A stretch of DNA of 64,000 bases from Bacteroides sp. 43_108 (GTDB lineage Bacteria > Bacteroidota > Bacteroidia > Bacteroidales > Bacteroidaceae), in assembly GCA_001915545.1 (NCBI GenBank), contig MNQS01000004.1:1-64000 (forward strand). The letters run 5' to 3'. The notes below the pieces were generated by a model that made no database searches, was not told where the DNA came from, and was given only the letters and a program-made list of their open reading frames with translations. A program made the position numbers and the translations under genes. Below are positions 34,911 to 43,937 of this stretch, in pieces. Numbering within the stretch: position 1 is the stretch's first letter; the number at the start of each line of letters is the position of its first letter.

Positions 34911-37877
34911 TCATTTCTTCTTGGGTTCCTTGTTCAGTTTGTATATAATATGGAACATACCATAGCTCGGTATCACATTATTGTAAACTTCCCATCGTCC
35001 TTGAGAATTCAGGCTGTAGTTTATATTTGTCAAATTTCCGAGGATGTCGAAACCGTCAAGCATCACTATGAGACTTCCACCCAAGAAGCTCTTGCTGACT
35101 CTGGCATTCCAAACAAAATCATCGGTATTCATAGATTTGTCGCCATATCCGCGTCGGCTGTAAAGCGAGACGTCGGTATTCACCTGCAAATTCCACGGAA
35201 GCTTGAACTGTCCGGTCAACGCATACGTAAGATGCACTGCATTGATGTCTTCAAAATCTTCCATACTGCCACGGGCATTGGTCCACGATGCACGGAACTT
35301 TGCACCTAAACGGTGCTTGCCGAAATTATAGCTCAAATTGAAAAGCTGGCGGGCATAAAGATTATGCACAACGTTTTTCAACGAAGATGCCAGATCTGCC
35401 GTACTCATCATGTCGACCTTGTCGCCATAATTTATGTTCGTGTTCGAAGAAAGATTGAACTTCTTGGCCTTGTCGAGCGGTACTGACCAGTTCAAATTGT
35501 ACCATGAATCCCAATTGCCGTTCACATTTACTGGAGTAGTCGTACGTACGCCGGTAGACTTGTCATATACAGAAGATATAGCTGTGGCATTGCGTGTATT
35601 GGTGTATCCGACAGATGCGTTCAGCATCTTTCCACTTCCAGAAAGCCACCTGTCGGCTGAATATGAAAGGTTTACGCGAAAAACGGCAGAGTTCTTCAGA
35701 TTCGGATTTCCGTTGCGTACATACAGCGGGTTGGAATCAAACGTTACATCAAGCATATTCATCAGAGAAGGCGACTGCATGCGCAAGCTGGCTTCAAATT
35801 CCAGCTTATGTTTCAGCCCGCGTGTCCTTCTTGTCAGTTGTATGTCTGCTTCCGGAAACCAATTTGTCAACTTACGGCCGCTATACACCGAACCGTCAAA
35901 GCGAAGTGTCTTATCTTCATACATGAAACCGGGAGTTATACTCATATAAAAGTCCGAAATCATATTATAAGAATCATCGTATTCCGGCAATTGTATGAGA
36001 AACTGCAGCTGTCCTCGTGTACGTCTGGTCAATTGCCCTGTCAGATAGCTGTTGTCCCTGTCAAGGCTCTGCATCAAATCAGAAGCCTCGGACGGCAGAA
36101 GGCCAAGTTCGGTGTCACTCCCGTCTCCCCAACCTTCAAGCTCGTCAAGGCGATAGAGCGAATTCACATCACGACTATATCCTTGCCAAAATGAAACCAT
36201 AGGACCAAGGGTAAGTCCTGTCCACGTCATAGGTTTGGTATGCCAGTAATATTTTGCACTTGCCGTGAACGAATATCCACTGTTGGGAGTATTGAAATAG
36301 CGGTTGCGGAAATCCCCGTCCGGACGTGCGGTATAATCAATCCTATACCTGTCGAACGATTCGTTCTTCTGGTCGTATGCAGAAACATTTCCGTTTATGT
36401 AAAGTCCGTCGTAATTGACATTCGGCGTGCTCAGGCCCAAATAAAAGTCAGCGCCGTAGTTTACACGATGTCCGCGACCCATGGATTCACTGATTTTCCT
36501 GTTAATCAGAATTGACCGCAGACTGGAACCCATAGTCGGTTCTGAAAGGCTGTCAAGCAGGTCGGCATATGTCGACGGGTCGATATCGAAGACTCCGCTC
36601 GTACCGGAACTGCTGTTGTCATAGTTGCGGTATTCAACCTGAGGCGTAATTCTCAATTGTATTCCAGGATGTCTGTAATTATCCCTCCACAGCTTGAAAT
36701 TCTTGGTAAGTTCGTGTCTTGTAGTCAGATACAGCTCTTTGGAATTCGCATTGTTCCATATTCGTTCATACGTATCTCCTCCAGGAAGGAAATTCGTATT
36801 ATTGCTGCGCGTTATATGCTCCGTGCGGCTGTGCTTGAGCTGGGCGGAACCTTCAATGGTATAACGGTTTATCTTATCCCATACACCGTAATCGATGCCC
36901 ACGTTCTTGGTCGTCGTCAATCCTCCGGAAATGTCGGCCGGAGACCAGTCTCCGCTTCGTCCAGGCTTACGCCTGTCGTTAGTGTTGTTGACATTTCCGA
37001 ATATGGATAGACGCGACTGGGGTGTGAAACGCATGGCAAACAGACGTCCCATGAATCTGTCCTTAGTACCGACTCCCGCCTCTGCATTTCCAAGCCATCC
37101 TACGGAATATCGCCGTTTCAGCTGCACGTCCATGGTATAAATGCCTTCATCCACTTTTGCTCCGAGAAATTCACTCTTGTCACTCATTTTATCATACACC
37201 TGTATATTCTTTACCATATACGAAGGCAGATTTTCAAGCATGATAAGGTTGTCTCCCTTAAAGAAGTCCTTTCCGTTGAGAAGCAAGCTTTCCACAAAGC
37301 GTCCGTTAACGTATATGCGCCCGTCATCTTTAAGCTCAACTCCCGGAAGCTGTTCTATAAGTGCATCGAGCATCGAACCTTCCGACAGTTCGAAAGCATC
37401 TGCATTATATACCAGCGTGTCTTCATTCATGTAGAACTTCACCTTTGTCGCATTCACCTGGACTTCGCCCAGCATTTGGGCCAGTTCCATATGCGTAAGC
37501 CGACGTATGTCTACGTATATGGTCGTCAATGGATTATGCTTGCGGAATTTCAAATGTAATGGGTAATATGTTGTTTCATATTTCGGATGTGAAATCTCCA
37601 ATATATAATCCTTTGTCGTGCCGTCAAACAGCTTGTCCAATCTCAAGAATGCATATCTTTCCTGCGTGTTATTGTTCAATGTCCTGAAACTGCCTATCAC
37701 GGTGCTGTCTGCAAGCATGAGCCTGACATCAAGCGTGTCACTTGCTTTGATTATCTCCTGTGTGATTTTATTTCTGAAATAAAATTCAACGCTCCAACGG
37801 TAATCTTTTTTCTGTGCATGAGCAGGAATAAAAAATAATACTGACAAAAATGTAAATAATAGTCTAACCATAAGCAA
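34911..37877 (-). CDS. Outer-membrane beta-barrel (TonB-receptor-like) protein, copy A
   Basis: A 988-residue outer-membrane protein of the OMP_b-brl_3 type with a signal peptide (about 1-21, ending AHAQ). It has an N-terminal beta domain (about 22-120), a plug-like domain with the strongly conserved block GSMLDALIEQLPGVELKDD and VNGRFVESLLLNGKDFF, and a large barrel with aromatic turns. It ends in a basic KLNKEPKKK tail after DGFDILGNL. It is a clear paralogue of the protein at 38468 (same order, shared blocks throughout) and more distantly of the one at 53682. The ligand is unknown. An ATG at 37871 is an alternative start. Confidence 0.87.
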   Translation of the reverse strand: MLMVRLLFTFLSVLFFIPAHAQKKDYRWSVEFYFRNKITQEIIKASDTLDVRLMLADSTVIGSFRTLNNNTQERYAFLRLDKLFDGTTKDYILEISHPKYETTYYPLHLKFRKHNPLTTIYVDIRRLTHMELAQMLGEVQVNATKVKFYMNEDTLVYNADAFELSEGSMLDALIEQLPGVELKDDGRIYVNGRFVESLLLNGKDFFKGDNLIMLENLPSYMVKNIQVYDKMSDKSEFLGAKVDEGIYTMDVQLKRRYSVGWLGNAEAGVGTKDRFMGRLFAMRFTPQSRLSIFGNVNNTNDRRKPGRSGDWSPADISGGLTTTKNVGIDYGVWDKINRYTIEGSAQLKHSRTEHITRSNNTNFLPGGDTYERIWNNANSKELYLTTRHELTKNFKLWRDNYRHPGIQLRITPQVEYRNYDNSSSGTSGVFDIDPSTYADLLDSLSEPTMGSSLRSILINRKISESMGRGHRVNYGADFYLGLSTPNVNYDGLYINGNVSAYDQKNESFDRYRIDYTARPDGDFRNRYFNTPNSGYSFTASAKYYWHTKPMTWTGLTLGPMVSFWQGYSRDVNSLYRLDELEGWGDGSDTELGLLPSEASDLMQSLDRDNSYLTGQLTRRTRGQLQFLIQLPEYDDSYNMISDFYMSITPGFMYEDKTLRFDGSVYSGRKLTNWFPEADIQLTRRTRGLKHKLEFEASLRMQSPSLMNMLDVTFDSNPLYVRNGNPNLKNSAVFRVNLSYSADRWLSGSGKMLNASVGYTNTRNATAISSVYDKSTGVRTTTPVNVNGNWDSWYNLNWSVPLDKAKKFNLSSNTNINYGDKVDMMSTADLASSLKNVVHNLYARQLFNLSYNFGKHRLGAKFRASWTNARGSMEDFEDINAVHLTYALTGQFKLPWNLQVNTDVSLYSRRGYGDKSMNTDDFVWNARVSKSFLGGSLIVMLDGFDILGNLTNINYSLNSQGRWEVYNNVIPSYGMFHIIYKLNKEPKKK

Positions 37878-37926
37878 TTATTAAATGAATGGAAGTTCTG
37901 CCGAATCCTTTAATCATCCGGCAGAA

Positions 37927-38145
37927 TTACATGAGCAACATTATTAAAACATAAATGAATCTAAAAAAAATACTGTGCATACTCGAAGAAGTTTTTGCGT
38001 TGCAGAAAGGCTTTTTTGTAGTAGAAGTAGTGCATTTACATTCACAGTTTCCGTTTGATCCGCATCTACTATTGCAATTACAATTACCTCTACTACTCAT
38101 CAAGTCCATTCTGTTTGAAACAAGTGTACCAATTCCACTACGCAT
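37927..38145 (-). CDS. Possible Cys-rich peptide (uncertain gene)
   Basis: A 72-codon frame between two receptor genes with seven Cys, six of them packed in residues 22-38 as NCNCNSRC-GSNGNCECKC. A Thr/Ser/Lys stretch follows, then a hydrophobic C-terminal end. It starts with ATG directly after an in-frame TAA, and no promoter box or typical double-glycine leader is visible. The Cys pattern suggests a disulfide-rich or modified peptide, but the frame could be chance in AT-rich DNA. No radical-SAM, lanthionine or transporter gene is nearby. Confidence 0.25.
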   Translation of the reverse strand: MRSGIGTLVSNRMDLMSSRGNCNCNSRCGSNGNCECKCTTSTTKKPFCNAKTSSSMHSIFFRFIYVLIMLLM

Positions 38146-38467
38146 TTAACTTCTGCGTCAGCTCCTAATATAGGAATGTCCATTGAAATGGGAACTAAAG
38201 ACTTTTTTCAATTTCATAAGCATACTTTTTAATAAAAGTGAAACAAAAACATCTACATTTTCTCATTAATTATAACTACTCGTTGGCGGAAATAATTCTG
38301 CACATACTTAACTCTACCAATGTGTCTATTATTTTTATAGTTAACGTATTTCAGAATAATAGGTGCGTTGATTTCTCCTACAATCCGTGTAAAACTTGCT
38401 AAAAATCAACAACATGCGTAACTTTTTACGCATAATCCTTTTATCATGTTTGTTCCGCCAACGTTTT
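38146..38467. other. Non-coding gap between the two receptor genes
   Basis: AT-rich. The only clear structure is the hairpin ATGCGTAA-CTTT-TTACGCAT (38414-38433), 34 bp past the stop of the receptor at 38468. On the minus strand it is followed by GTTGTTGATTTTT, so it is probably that gene's terminator. I see no good promoter for the genes to the left. Confidence 0.5.
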
Positions 38468-41353
38468 TTATTTTTTCTTTTTATTGAATTTGTATACTAC
38501 ATGCAGCAGGGCATATCTGTGGATGCTCCTGTTGAAAGACTCCACAATACCTGTGGCACTGACTTTTCTGTACGTACTGGACAGATTGCCGAGGATGTCG
38601 AACCCATCAAGCATGACTACAAGATTTCCGTTCATGAACCGCTTGCTCAGACGTGCATTCCATATCAGGTCGTCGGTGTTCATACTTCTGTCGTTATACC
38701 CCCTACGGCTGTACATAGTCAGATCCGTGGATACCTGGAAATCAAGCTGCAGGTCAACCTTTGCCGTAACACCGTAATCAAAGTCATAGGCGTTGAGAAC
38801 GTCTATATCCTTATTTTCGTTGTTCGAATTCAGATAGTGGAAATTACACTTCAACCCGAAGTCGTATTTCGACGAAGGACGATAATTCAGTCTTAGAGTC
38901 TCGTCTACATACAGATTGCCGTTTCTCATCTTCTCCGTTGCAACTATCGTTTCCGACGCATCGTCCACACCCACCATGTCAACGCTGTTCCAGTAGTTCA
39001 CTGAGGTGTTAGAATTAAAAGTCCACAGCTTCTTCTTGTCCAGCGGAAGGCTCCAACCGAGTTTTGCACCCGCGTTCCACGTACCGTTGACCGTACACGG
39101 AGTAAACGTCCTCACACCGGTCGACTTGTCATAGACATAGCTCATCGTTTCCTTGTTCTGTGTCAAACCGCCCGATACTCCGACATTGTACATCCTTTGT
39201 CCTGAAAGAGTCTTGCGGTAGGAAAAATTAAGCTTATGCATATAAGCGGCCTTCAGCGATGAATTTCCAACATAAATATTGAGCGGGTCACTTGTGTTGT
39301 ACATCACATCGTTCAGCAGCGATGGGATGCTTCTGTAGCAATTGTATGTGATGTCCGCACGGCTCCGTTTGTTGCGTACTACAAAATTCGCGTAAGGTTC
39401 AAAATAGAATTTTTCTTTATGCGGTGTATACAGATTGCCGGCACGTCGATAGTCCAAATCATATATTCCAAGATGGAACGGAAGTTCCATTCTTATCTCG
39501 TACGTATTTTCACCGCTTAAAATATTCTTTGAGAAGATGGCCCTTACCGTGTGACGCTGGTTGCGCTGTTTATAGTCATTCGTATTGTCGATGTCCATAG
39601 CAGAAAGCAGTTCATAGTCAAAAGGAAGACTTCCGAGCTTGTTCTCCGAATCTGCGCCCCATCCGTCAAGCTTATTCAACAGATAATACGAGGTGTTGCT
39701 GTTAGTCCATACCGATGAATACATATAGGAAATATTCAAGTTTGTTTCAGTATCGAACGCAATTCTGGCATCGGCGAAGACATTGAAATCGTGTTTTTCC
39801 ACCGATGCATCAGTATACTTGTTTCTGTAATCTGTAAAGGCGGATGCAGGATAGTCCAATCTGTAGTGGCTGAAATTTTCATTCCAATTGCCGAAATATG
39901 CATATCTCGCATTGAGACTATATACAATATTGGAAACCTTATACCCTTGATTAATCGACAGGCGTCCTGACAGATTATCGCCTTCGTCAAGGTTCGAAGT
40001 CATGAGTCTGTTTATAGCCATGCGCCGAATCAGTCCGTCGGGGTCGGGCGATGAAATGCTGTCCAACAAATCTTTGCCGTAAAGATCAGTCATGTCTTCC
40101 GAAAAAAGCGCGGAGACATAGCGGCTACGTCCTTTGTTCTTGTGATATTCGAAATGCGGCATCAAACTAACCCTATACGACGACTCCATGTTGAACCTCA
40201 GGCTGTGGTCCGTAACGATGTTCCATCCGCACGTGCGGCTGCTTCTGAATGCATTCTGATACGTGTTGCCTCCGGAAAGAAAGTTCGTCGTATTGCTTCG
40301 GCCATCCTGAGTATTGTCGTTGTGCGACACGTCCAGATTGCCGTTGCCCTTGAAAGTCCCGCTGCCGTCTATTGTATAATTGAGACCAGCACGCCTGTTA
40401 GTGATAGTTCCAGATGTGGAGGAATTTGGCGTCCAGTCGCCGCGCGTCCCAGGCTTGGAATAATCATTGAGGTTGTTGACGTTCGCATAGACGAACAGAT
40501 TCGAGTTCTCGGTCATTCTTAGTCCGAACACACGTCCCATGTAACTGTCCGAAGTACCGTATCCGCCCTCGGCATTGGCAATCCATCCGGTTACATACTG
40601 GCGCTTCATGGCAACGTCCATCACATACTGCTTGTACATAGGATTCTCGAAAAGAGCCGGTGCCGTACGCTCGTATACTTTCAGTTCCTTCACCATGTAG
40701 TACGGCAGGTTATCAAGCATCAGGCGGTTGTCGCTCGTAATGAAATCCTTGCCGTTGAGCAGGAGCACGTCCACCTGACGGCCGTTGACGAGGATAACGC
40801 CGTTGTCCTTCAACTCCGCACCTGGAAGCTGGCGTATGAGGTCATCGAGCATGGAACCTTCCGGCAGATTGAAAGCATCAGCGTCATACACCAAGGTATC
40901 GCCACGGTGATAGAACTTCACCTTCGTAGCAACCACCTTGACCTCATCGAGCGTATCGGCATTCTCTTCTGACGACTGGACAAAATCACGCTGCATATAC
41001 GTCACTTTGCGTATTTTGATGTCCCCTCCGCTCTTCCTGAGTTTTTTCACCTCGCAAGGAACCGTTACACTCTCATATCCTGGATGAACGAAACGCAGAT
41101 AGTACAGTCCCGGACGATATATGCTGAATTCATATGAGCCCCTGTAGCTGTCATACACCATATTCGACAAGGTAGAATCAAGCACCGCACTGTCGCTGTC
41201 CAGCAGATATACCTTCGCATCCTCAATCGGAGCCTTGGTGAATCTGTTGGCCACACGGCCGTAAAGAATGCTCTTTTTCCCGCTGTTCTGGGCTGTTGCC
41301 AATAACGGGAACAGCATAAAAAGCAGTAACGTCTGCAACAACTGTTTTTTCAT
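38468..41353 (-). CDS. Outer-membrane beta-barrel (TonB-receptor-like) protein, copy B
   Basis: A 961-residue paralogue of copy A with a signal peptide (about 1-21, ending ATAQ). A carboxypeptidase-regulatory-like beta domain follows (about 25-110, KSILYGRVANRFTKAPIEDA onward). The plug-like block (GSMLDDLIRQLPGAELKDN, VNGRQVDVLLLNGKDF) and a barrel ending in DGFDILGNL and a Lys-rich tail follow. No SusD or transport partner is adjacent. The upstream 956 bp hold repeats and operator-like palindromes that may control it. Confidence 0.87.
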   Translation of the reverse strand: MKKQLLQTLLLFMLFPLLATAQNSGKKSILYGRVANRFTKAPIEDAKVYLLDSDSAVLDSTLSNMVYDSYRGSYEFSIYRPGLYYLRFVHPGYESVTVPCEVKKLRKSGGDIKIRKVTYMQRDFVQSSEENADTLDEVKVVATKVKFYHRGDTLVYDADAFNLPEGSMLDDLIRQLPGAELKDNGVILVNGRQVDVLLLNGKDFITSDNRLMLDNLPYYMVKELKVYERTAPALFENPMYKQYVMDVAMKRQYVTGWIANAEGGYGTSDSYMGRVFGLRMTENSNLFVYANVNNLNDYSKPGTRGDWTPNSSTSGTITNRRAGLNYTIDGSGTFKGNGNLDVSHNDNTQDGRSNTTNFLSGGNTYQNAFRSSRTCGWNIVTDHSLRFNMESSYRVSLMPHFEYHKNKGRSRYVSALFSEDMTDLYGKDLLDSISSPDPDGLIRRMAINRLMTSNLDEGDNLSGRLSINQGYKVSNIVYSLNARYAYFGNWNENFSHYRLDYPASAFTDYRNKYTDASVEKHDFNVFADARIAFDTETNLNISYMYSSVWTNSNTSYYLLNKLDGWGADSENKLGSLPFDYELLSAMDIDNTNDYKQRNQRHTVRAIFSKNILSGENTYEIRMELPFHLGIYDLDYRRAGNLYTPHKEKFYFEPYANFVVRNKRSRADITYNCYRSIPSLLNDVMYNTSDPLNIYVGNSSLKAAYMHKLNFSYRKTLSGQRMYNVGVSGGLTQNKETMSYVYDKSTGVRTFTPCTVNGTWNAGAKLGWSLPLDKKKLWTFNSNTSVNYWNSVDMVGVDDASETIVATEKMRNGNLYVDETLRLNYRPSSKYDFGLKCNFHYLNSNNENKDIDVLNAYDFDYGVTAKVDLQLDFQVSTDLTMYSRRGYNDRSMNTDDLIWNARLSKRFMNGNLVVMLDGFDILGNLSSTYRKVSATGIVESFNRSIHRYALLHVVYKFNKKKK

Positions 41354-41447
41354 AATATCGTCAGTTATAAAGGTTTATAAAATTTTCAGCCCCATATCAG
41401 AAAGCCCCTTCTGCTTAAATTAGTAACAAAATGCATGCCACAAAACA

Positions 41448-41785
41448 AATCAATTGATTATCAACGGTTTACATTTTAGTACTAAATTTCAACTGTAAAA
41501 TTTCTTTACACTACTGTAAAATAACTTTACAATCTAAAGGCTATTCTACCAAGAAATAATCGCAGAGGCATATTACAAATCCCAATTACTGATTATCAAC
41601 ATATTAAGTTTTACATATCATATTAACAGTAATATATCTTTGCAACTCTAAGGAATAACTTCACAATTAAAAATCCCTTATACCTAAAACAGCAACAAAG
41701 ATATACACAAAACGAATCCATTGACTATCAACGTATTACACTTACATAAATCTTAACTGTAAAATAACTTTACAATACAGCCAAT
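41448..41785. repeat. Three degenerate ~133-bp tandem repeats
   Basis: The landmark GAYTATCAAC occurs at 41456, 41591 and 41723 (steps of 135 and 132 bp). Each is followed by an A/T stretch with TTTACA-like words and, about 35-60 bp on, by the palindrome described next. Copy 2 is the most diverged, and there the palindrome position reads TATCTTTG, a possible plus-strand -7 box (41635-41642). Confidence 0.6.
41494..41774. promoter_or_regulatory. Operator-like palindromes TGTAAA-N5-TTTACA (three copies)
   Basis: Perfect copies lie at 41494-41510, 41515-41531 and 41758-41774. The first two start 21 bp apart, two turns of the helix, as for cooperatively bound dimers. A -7 box on the minus strand, TATCTTTG (41696-41703), lies between them and the receptor at 38468. 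The binding protein is unknown; a response regulator is a reasonable guess. Confidence 0.55.
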
Positions 41786-41836
41786 TACATTTACTATTCA
41801 ACCAATAATTTCCAAGAACGTCAAACGAAAAGACAC

Positions 41837-41946
41837 GAGCGCCTGAAATTTTCATTTCGAGAGCTCGCAAAGGAAATTCCGAGGGCTCAGAAATCAAACG
41901 ATGAGCCCTCGGAAAGATAATTGTGAGCCCTCGGAATAAACACAAC
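41837..41946. repeat. 22-bp phased array, locus 2 (five units)
   Basis: Nine-base cores start at 41837, 41859, 41881, 41903 and 41925, each exactly 22 bp from the last: GAGCGCCTG, GAGAGCTCG, GAGGGCTCA, GAGCCCTCG, GAGCCCTCG. The 13-bp spacers are A/T-rich and not alike. This is the clearest of the three loci. The 41947-42110 stretch that follows is AT-rich with nothing recognisable. Confidence 0.85.
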
Positions 41947-42110
41947 ACTTAACCGGATGGCTATTTTATAGGTCATAAGAATGTCAGCTTAACTAATAAA
42001 TATTAATTATCATTTCTATAAAAAAGCGAATACAAGCTATAGCATAGAACAGAACGATCAGGATACAAATGGCGAATTAGACTTTTTTAGTTATAAAACA
42101 TTACAAAAAG

Positions 42111-42178
42111 ATAAAATTTTAATTTTTATATTAATTTATGAGGAATAAAATTTTAATTTTTATATTAATTTATGAGGA
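42111..42178 (+). repeat. Perfect 34-bp tandem duplication
   Basis: Two identical 34-bp copies (42111-42144 and 42145-42178), followed by nine more matching bases, end directly before the -7 box at 42186. The unit is almost all A and T, with one GAGG. It looks like a recent duplication upstream of the promoter. Confidence 0.9.
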
Positions 42179-42185
42179 ATAAAAT

Positions 42186-42193
42186 TACCTTTG
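42186..42193 (+). promoter_or_regulatory. -7 box of the secreted orphan gene
   Basis: TACCTTTG fits TAnnTTTG; the expected -33 position falls in the 34-bp repeat and has no TTG. The implied leader of about 110 nt supports the start at 42310 rather than 42172. Confidence 0.5.
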
Positions 42194-42309
42194 CATCAAT
42201 AAAAGATATATTAAATAAGTCGCTTAATAAGCAATACATCAAGGGCAATAGCTACGAAGTAATCTATTGTATAAAAACAGTCAATAGAATCTCAAAAAAG
42301 GAACTTAAA

Positions 42310-42912
42310 ATGGGGAAAAAATTACTATTGATAATAATATATGTATCAATTCTTTCTGTCTGTCATTCAAACGCACAATCTATGAATGACAAATGGGATG
42401 AAAATAATAAAACTTACACGAACTACACATGCGGTTTTTATTGGAATCTGCATGAAGATTTACTATGGACCAAACAACCGCTTAGACAAAAAGATGCTGT
42501 ATTTGGAGCTGTTGATATAGAAACAAGAACCGTTGCATATATAACAGCAACACCAATAAAAGCGTCAACAAACGACATATGGTCATATGAGTCCGAATTA
42601 AGACGTGGACAAAAAGATGCGTTCAAGGAAATAACAGGGGCCCAGATTATAGAAACTGGAAAAGTTATTTTTGCTGGGAAAAACGCTCTTAAAACGAAAG
42701 TCACATATAATCTAGCCCAAGATGACAGATTCAAAAACTCAGATATAAAAATGTTAATGGTTCAATACTCTATATTGCTTCAAAATTATGTAGTAACATT
42801 TTCTGTTTTGGCCACACAAGATATTGAAAACGAGCTGAATAAATATGGACTTTGCATCGAAAATGTTTTCTTTAACGGCGTAGTACTTACAAATCCCAAA
42901 CAACTTAAATAA
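42310..42912 (+). CDS. Secreted protein of unknown function
   Basis: I do not recognise this 200-residue protein. It has a clear signal peptide (MGKKLLLIIIYVSILSVCHS, cut near NAQS), which fixes the start at 42310. A longer frame from 42172 would bury the signal peptide behind 46 residues and begins inside the 34-bp repeat. The mature part is a single soluble domain of alternating strands, rich in Lys and Asn, without Cys clusters. The gene is clearly more AT-rich than the housekeeping genes around it, which suggests transfer. It ends 130 bp from the convergent fic gene. Confidence 0.7.
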   Translation: MGKKLLLIIIYVSILSVCHSNAQSMNDKWDENNKTYTNYTCGFYWNLHEDLLWTKQPLRQKDAVFGAVDIETRTVAYITATPIKASTNDIWSYESELRRGQKDAFKEITGAQIIETGKVIFAGKNALKTKVTYNLAQDDRFKNSDIKMLMVQYSILLQNYVVTFSVLATQDIENELNKYGLCIENVFFNGVVLTNPKQLK

Positions 42913-43042
42913 CTAAGATTCGTAAAGTCTATCATAGTTGCAAATGGTGTTATCAGAAAAACGTCGCATATTTATAATACCATAACACAAATTGTCGGTG
43001 GAGTCATACCTATGCAACATAGACTCAGCCGAAGAGGCTTTA

Positions 43043-43933
43043 TTACATATATGGTATTCTGTAATAATCCAGCAAAGCTTTAAAATTGTCCTGGGCCGTG
43101 AGGCAGGTATCCCTAAGATATTCTTTTATCTTCGGCCAATGCTGCAAACCGCGATAATAAAACATCTTAAGTTCATCGGTAATAATGAATGGAACAATGC
43201 CGTTGGCAAGACATTCCTTAAACAATATCAACCTTCCTACACGACCATTACCATCTTGGAAAGGATGGATTGATTCAAACCTTTGGTGCATGTCAAGAAT
43301 ATCATCGAAAGTCTTTTGTTTCTTGGCATTATACTCCTTGAACAGTTCACTTATTTCGTTTTTCACCTTTTCCGGAGCTGTAGTCTCATTTCCATCCACC
43401 TCATTAGGCAAACGCTTATAATCGCCGACGGCAAACCATGTTTTAAGACTATCAGAGGTACCAGACTTGAGAATAAGGTGAAGTTCTTTTATAAGTCCTT
43501 CCGTCAGGCACTCGGTTGCTCTATCTATGATTAAGTCTATGCATCGAAAATGGTTTGTGGTTTCAATAATATCATCGACTTTTATACTTACACCTTCAAA
43601 ACCTATCGTGTTGGTCTCGAAAATATATCTTGTCTGGTCATGAGTTAAACGACTGCCTTCGATATGATTTGAGTTATAGGTCAGATCAATCTGAATACGA
43701 TGGTATATCCCGCCTTTCAGTTTGATGTCTTCCTGCTCACGAAGAACAGCAAGCAACGGCATAATTTTTTCATTTCGCTTTTTTCGCGCAGGCAAAACTG
43801 CATCCTCGGGGATATTCCATGTTTTACCAACCAAAACAGCCCCTTCAATCTTTCCTACAGCGCAATAATTTCGTGCTGTACGTTCTGATATTCCATATTT
43901 GGAGGCATATTCTGAAACTGAAATGTATTTCAT
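43043..43933 (-). CDS. Fic family protein with N-terminal DNA-binding domain
   Basis: Fic proteins usually transfer AMP from ATP to a target protein. The 296-residue product has the complete active motif HPFQDGNGRVGR at 223-234. It also has the class II inhibitory motif S-N-H-I-E-G at 88-93, whose Glu92 should block ATP until displaced. Residues 1-45 form a MerR/excisionase-like helix-turn-helix (YGISERTARNYCAVG). No antitoxin partner is adjacent. Three copies of TATCGGCAAG upstream, one in a perfect palindrome over the likely -33 box, suggest that it regulates itself. The target is unknown. Confidence 0.9.
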   Translation of the reverse strand: MKYISVSEYASKYGISERTARNYCAVGKIEGAVLVGKTWNIPEDAVLPARKKRNEKIMPLLAVLREQEDIKLKGGIYHRIQIDLTYNSNHIEGSRLTHDQTRYIFETNTIGFEGVSIKVDDIIETTNHFRCIDLIIDRATECLTEGLIKELHLILKSGTSDSLKTWFAVGDYKRLPNEVDGNETTAPEKVKNEISELFKEYNAKKQKTFDDILDMHQRFESIHPFQDGNGRVGRLILFKECLANGIVPFIITDELKMFYYRGLQHWPKIKEYLRDTCLTAQDNFKALLDYYRIPYM

Positions 43934-43937
43934 ACTC

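Noticed and set aside
38158..38217. 19-codon frame (MKLKKVFSSHFNG...) as the leader of the Cys-rich frame
   Set aside because: It ends in TGA and is followed by TAA before the next ATG, so it cannot be joined to the Cys-rich frame without two read-throughs.
41837..41946. The 22-bp array as a CRISPR
   Set aside because: Repeats of 9 bp with 13-bp spacers are far too short, units vary, and no cas genes are in the window.
42172..42309. N-terminal extension of the orphan gene at 42310
   Set aside because: It would start inside a 34-bp duplication and upstream of the -7 box, and it would hide a clear signal peptide.
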